Positions 5,393 to 5,991 of a stretch of DNA of 5,991 bases are shown piece after piece. Source of the stretch: an uncultured Cryomorphaceae bacterium (GTDB lineage Bacteria > Bacteroidota > Bacteroidia > Flavobacteriales > Schleiferiaceae). Numbering within the stretch: position 1 is the stretch's first letter; every line of letters begins with the position of its first letter. Below the pieces are notes generated by a model that worked only from the letters and a program-made list of their open reading frames with translations, did no database searches and was not told the origin of the DNA. The stretch spans positions 1 through 5,991 of the forward strand of contig CALCFH010000144.1 in NCBI GenBank assembly GCA_937900215.1, written 5' to 3'. The position numbers and the translations under genes are program-made.

Positions 5393-5991
5393 ATGTCTGG
5401 ATCAAGACTAATTCTACTCCTTTTCTCCTTTTCCTTTCTGTCTTCAAAGTCGCAGAATGTTCTGTTGGTCAATAGCAGTCATGCTTTTGTTAGAACAACT
5501 GAAAGTGGAGTAGATTCTGTAGGAGTTGATTTGAATAACTCAGGGTTTGATAATCTAGAAATCAAACGCATTTATTTTCAGGATGTTTTTGGGTCGCAGC
5601 CCTTTTCAGCTTCTTCGAGTTCTTTTGCTTTAGTACCACAGCAAACATCAAGTGTTACTATTTATTTCCATCCTTCACATAATATTGCTCATTCACTCCC
5701 CATAGTTTTCGAAACCGATAGTTTCTATGGCTGCTTGGTATTTGAAGGCAGTGGGCAAGGGGCCTATTCAAATTCATACTATAATTCTTCAGAGAACCTA
5801 TCCAGTACGGCACTTTTTAACGCATTGAAAGCTAGAGTTTCATCGCCATATAATAGTCTTAGCTATGATGGGGCTCGAGACGAAATGTATGGAGACATAG
5901 ATAATAATGGAGGCCAAGTTACCTGTGTTTATACAGGCCGAGTAGCAACTTTTAACAGTAGGGCGGGTGCAAATAGCAACAGTTTTAACAC
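5393..5991 (+). CDS. Secreted endonuclease I-like protein, N-terminal part (cut by window end)
   Basis: The frame is open from the ATG at 5393 to the window edge, giving 199 full codons and a partial one. Residues 1-20 look like a signal peptide (MSGSRLILLLFSFSFLSSKS). Residues about 25-123 look like an immunoglobulin-type beta domain of the ASH/'choice-of-anchor D' kind: VGVDLNNSGFDNLEIKRI, a spaced strand SVTIYFHPS (87-95), and a closing LVFEGSGQG (115-123). From about 136 the sequence STALFNALKARV, then NSLSYDGARDEM and VTCVYTGRV, fits the start of the endonuclease I domain (PF04231), a secreted non-specific nuclease family with a beta-beta-alpha metal site. The catalytic His motif expected further on is beyond the window, so activity cannot be judged. 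Bacteroidota homologues often carry further anchor or C-terminal secretion domains, also out of view. The start is supported by the promoter at 5363-5370 and the signal peptide. It diverges from dnaB, with no functional link implied. Confidence 0.78.
   Translation, partial: MSGSRLILLLFSFSFLSSKSQNVLLVNSSHAFVRTTESGVDSVGVDLNNSGFDNLEIKRIYFQDVFGSQPFSASSSSFALVPQQTSSVTIYFHPSHNIAHSLPIVFETDSFYGCLVFEGSGQGAYSNSYYNSSENLSSTALFNALKARVSSPYNSLSYDGARDEMYGDIDNNGGQVTCVYTGRVATFNSRAGANSNSFN

Overview
The window reads as ordinary chromosomal DNA of a member of the Bacteroidota, probably Flavobacteriia-like; the order is an inference. The evidence is an AT-rich composition, the lack of clear Shine-Dalgarno sequences, perfect copies of the Bacteroidota -7 promoter element TAnnTTTG before four gene starts, a porin family restricted to this phylum, and a conserved Bacteroidota exported protein usually mislabelled 'asparagine synthetase B'. 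No rRNA, tRNA, CRISPR array, insertion sequence or prophage gene was seen.

Layout. Positions 1-173 are AT-rich intergenic DNA ending in a promoter. A small unrecognised gene (174-590, +) follows; its C-terminal half vaguely resembles RAP/VSR-type nuclease-fold domains. After a 45-nt gap holding a promoter comes a putative outer-membrane porin (636-2472, +). It is split by a +1 frameshift in a G5 run at 2184-2188, so the first frame stops at 2195 and the last 94 residues lie in another frame. Its stop codon overlaps, tail to tail, the stop of a minus-strand gene for an exported protein of unknown function (2469-3731). That gene in turn overlaps by 20 nt the 3' end of dnaB (3712-5256, -), the replicative helicase. 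Across a 136-nt divergent intergenic region with a promoter for each direction lies the start of a secreted endonuclease I-like protein (5393 to the window end, +), cut off before its expected catalytic motif.

How the genes relate. dnaB and the exported-protein gene look like a translationally coupled two-gene unit. The porin, the exported protein and the nuclease are all envelope or secreted products; only DnaB and perhaps the 138-residue protein are cytoplasmic. The observations most worth following up are an SSB-like acidic Pro-Phe tip on DnaB (ending DDEAPF), which is also where the next gene starts; -7 elements only 5 nt before the ATG of both dnaB and the porin, suggesting leaderless transcripts; and a perfect 11-bp inverted repeat that takes in the porin start codon. 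I did not find clear evidence of a new multigene defence or mobile system in this window.
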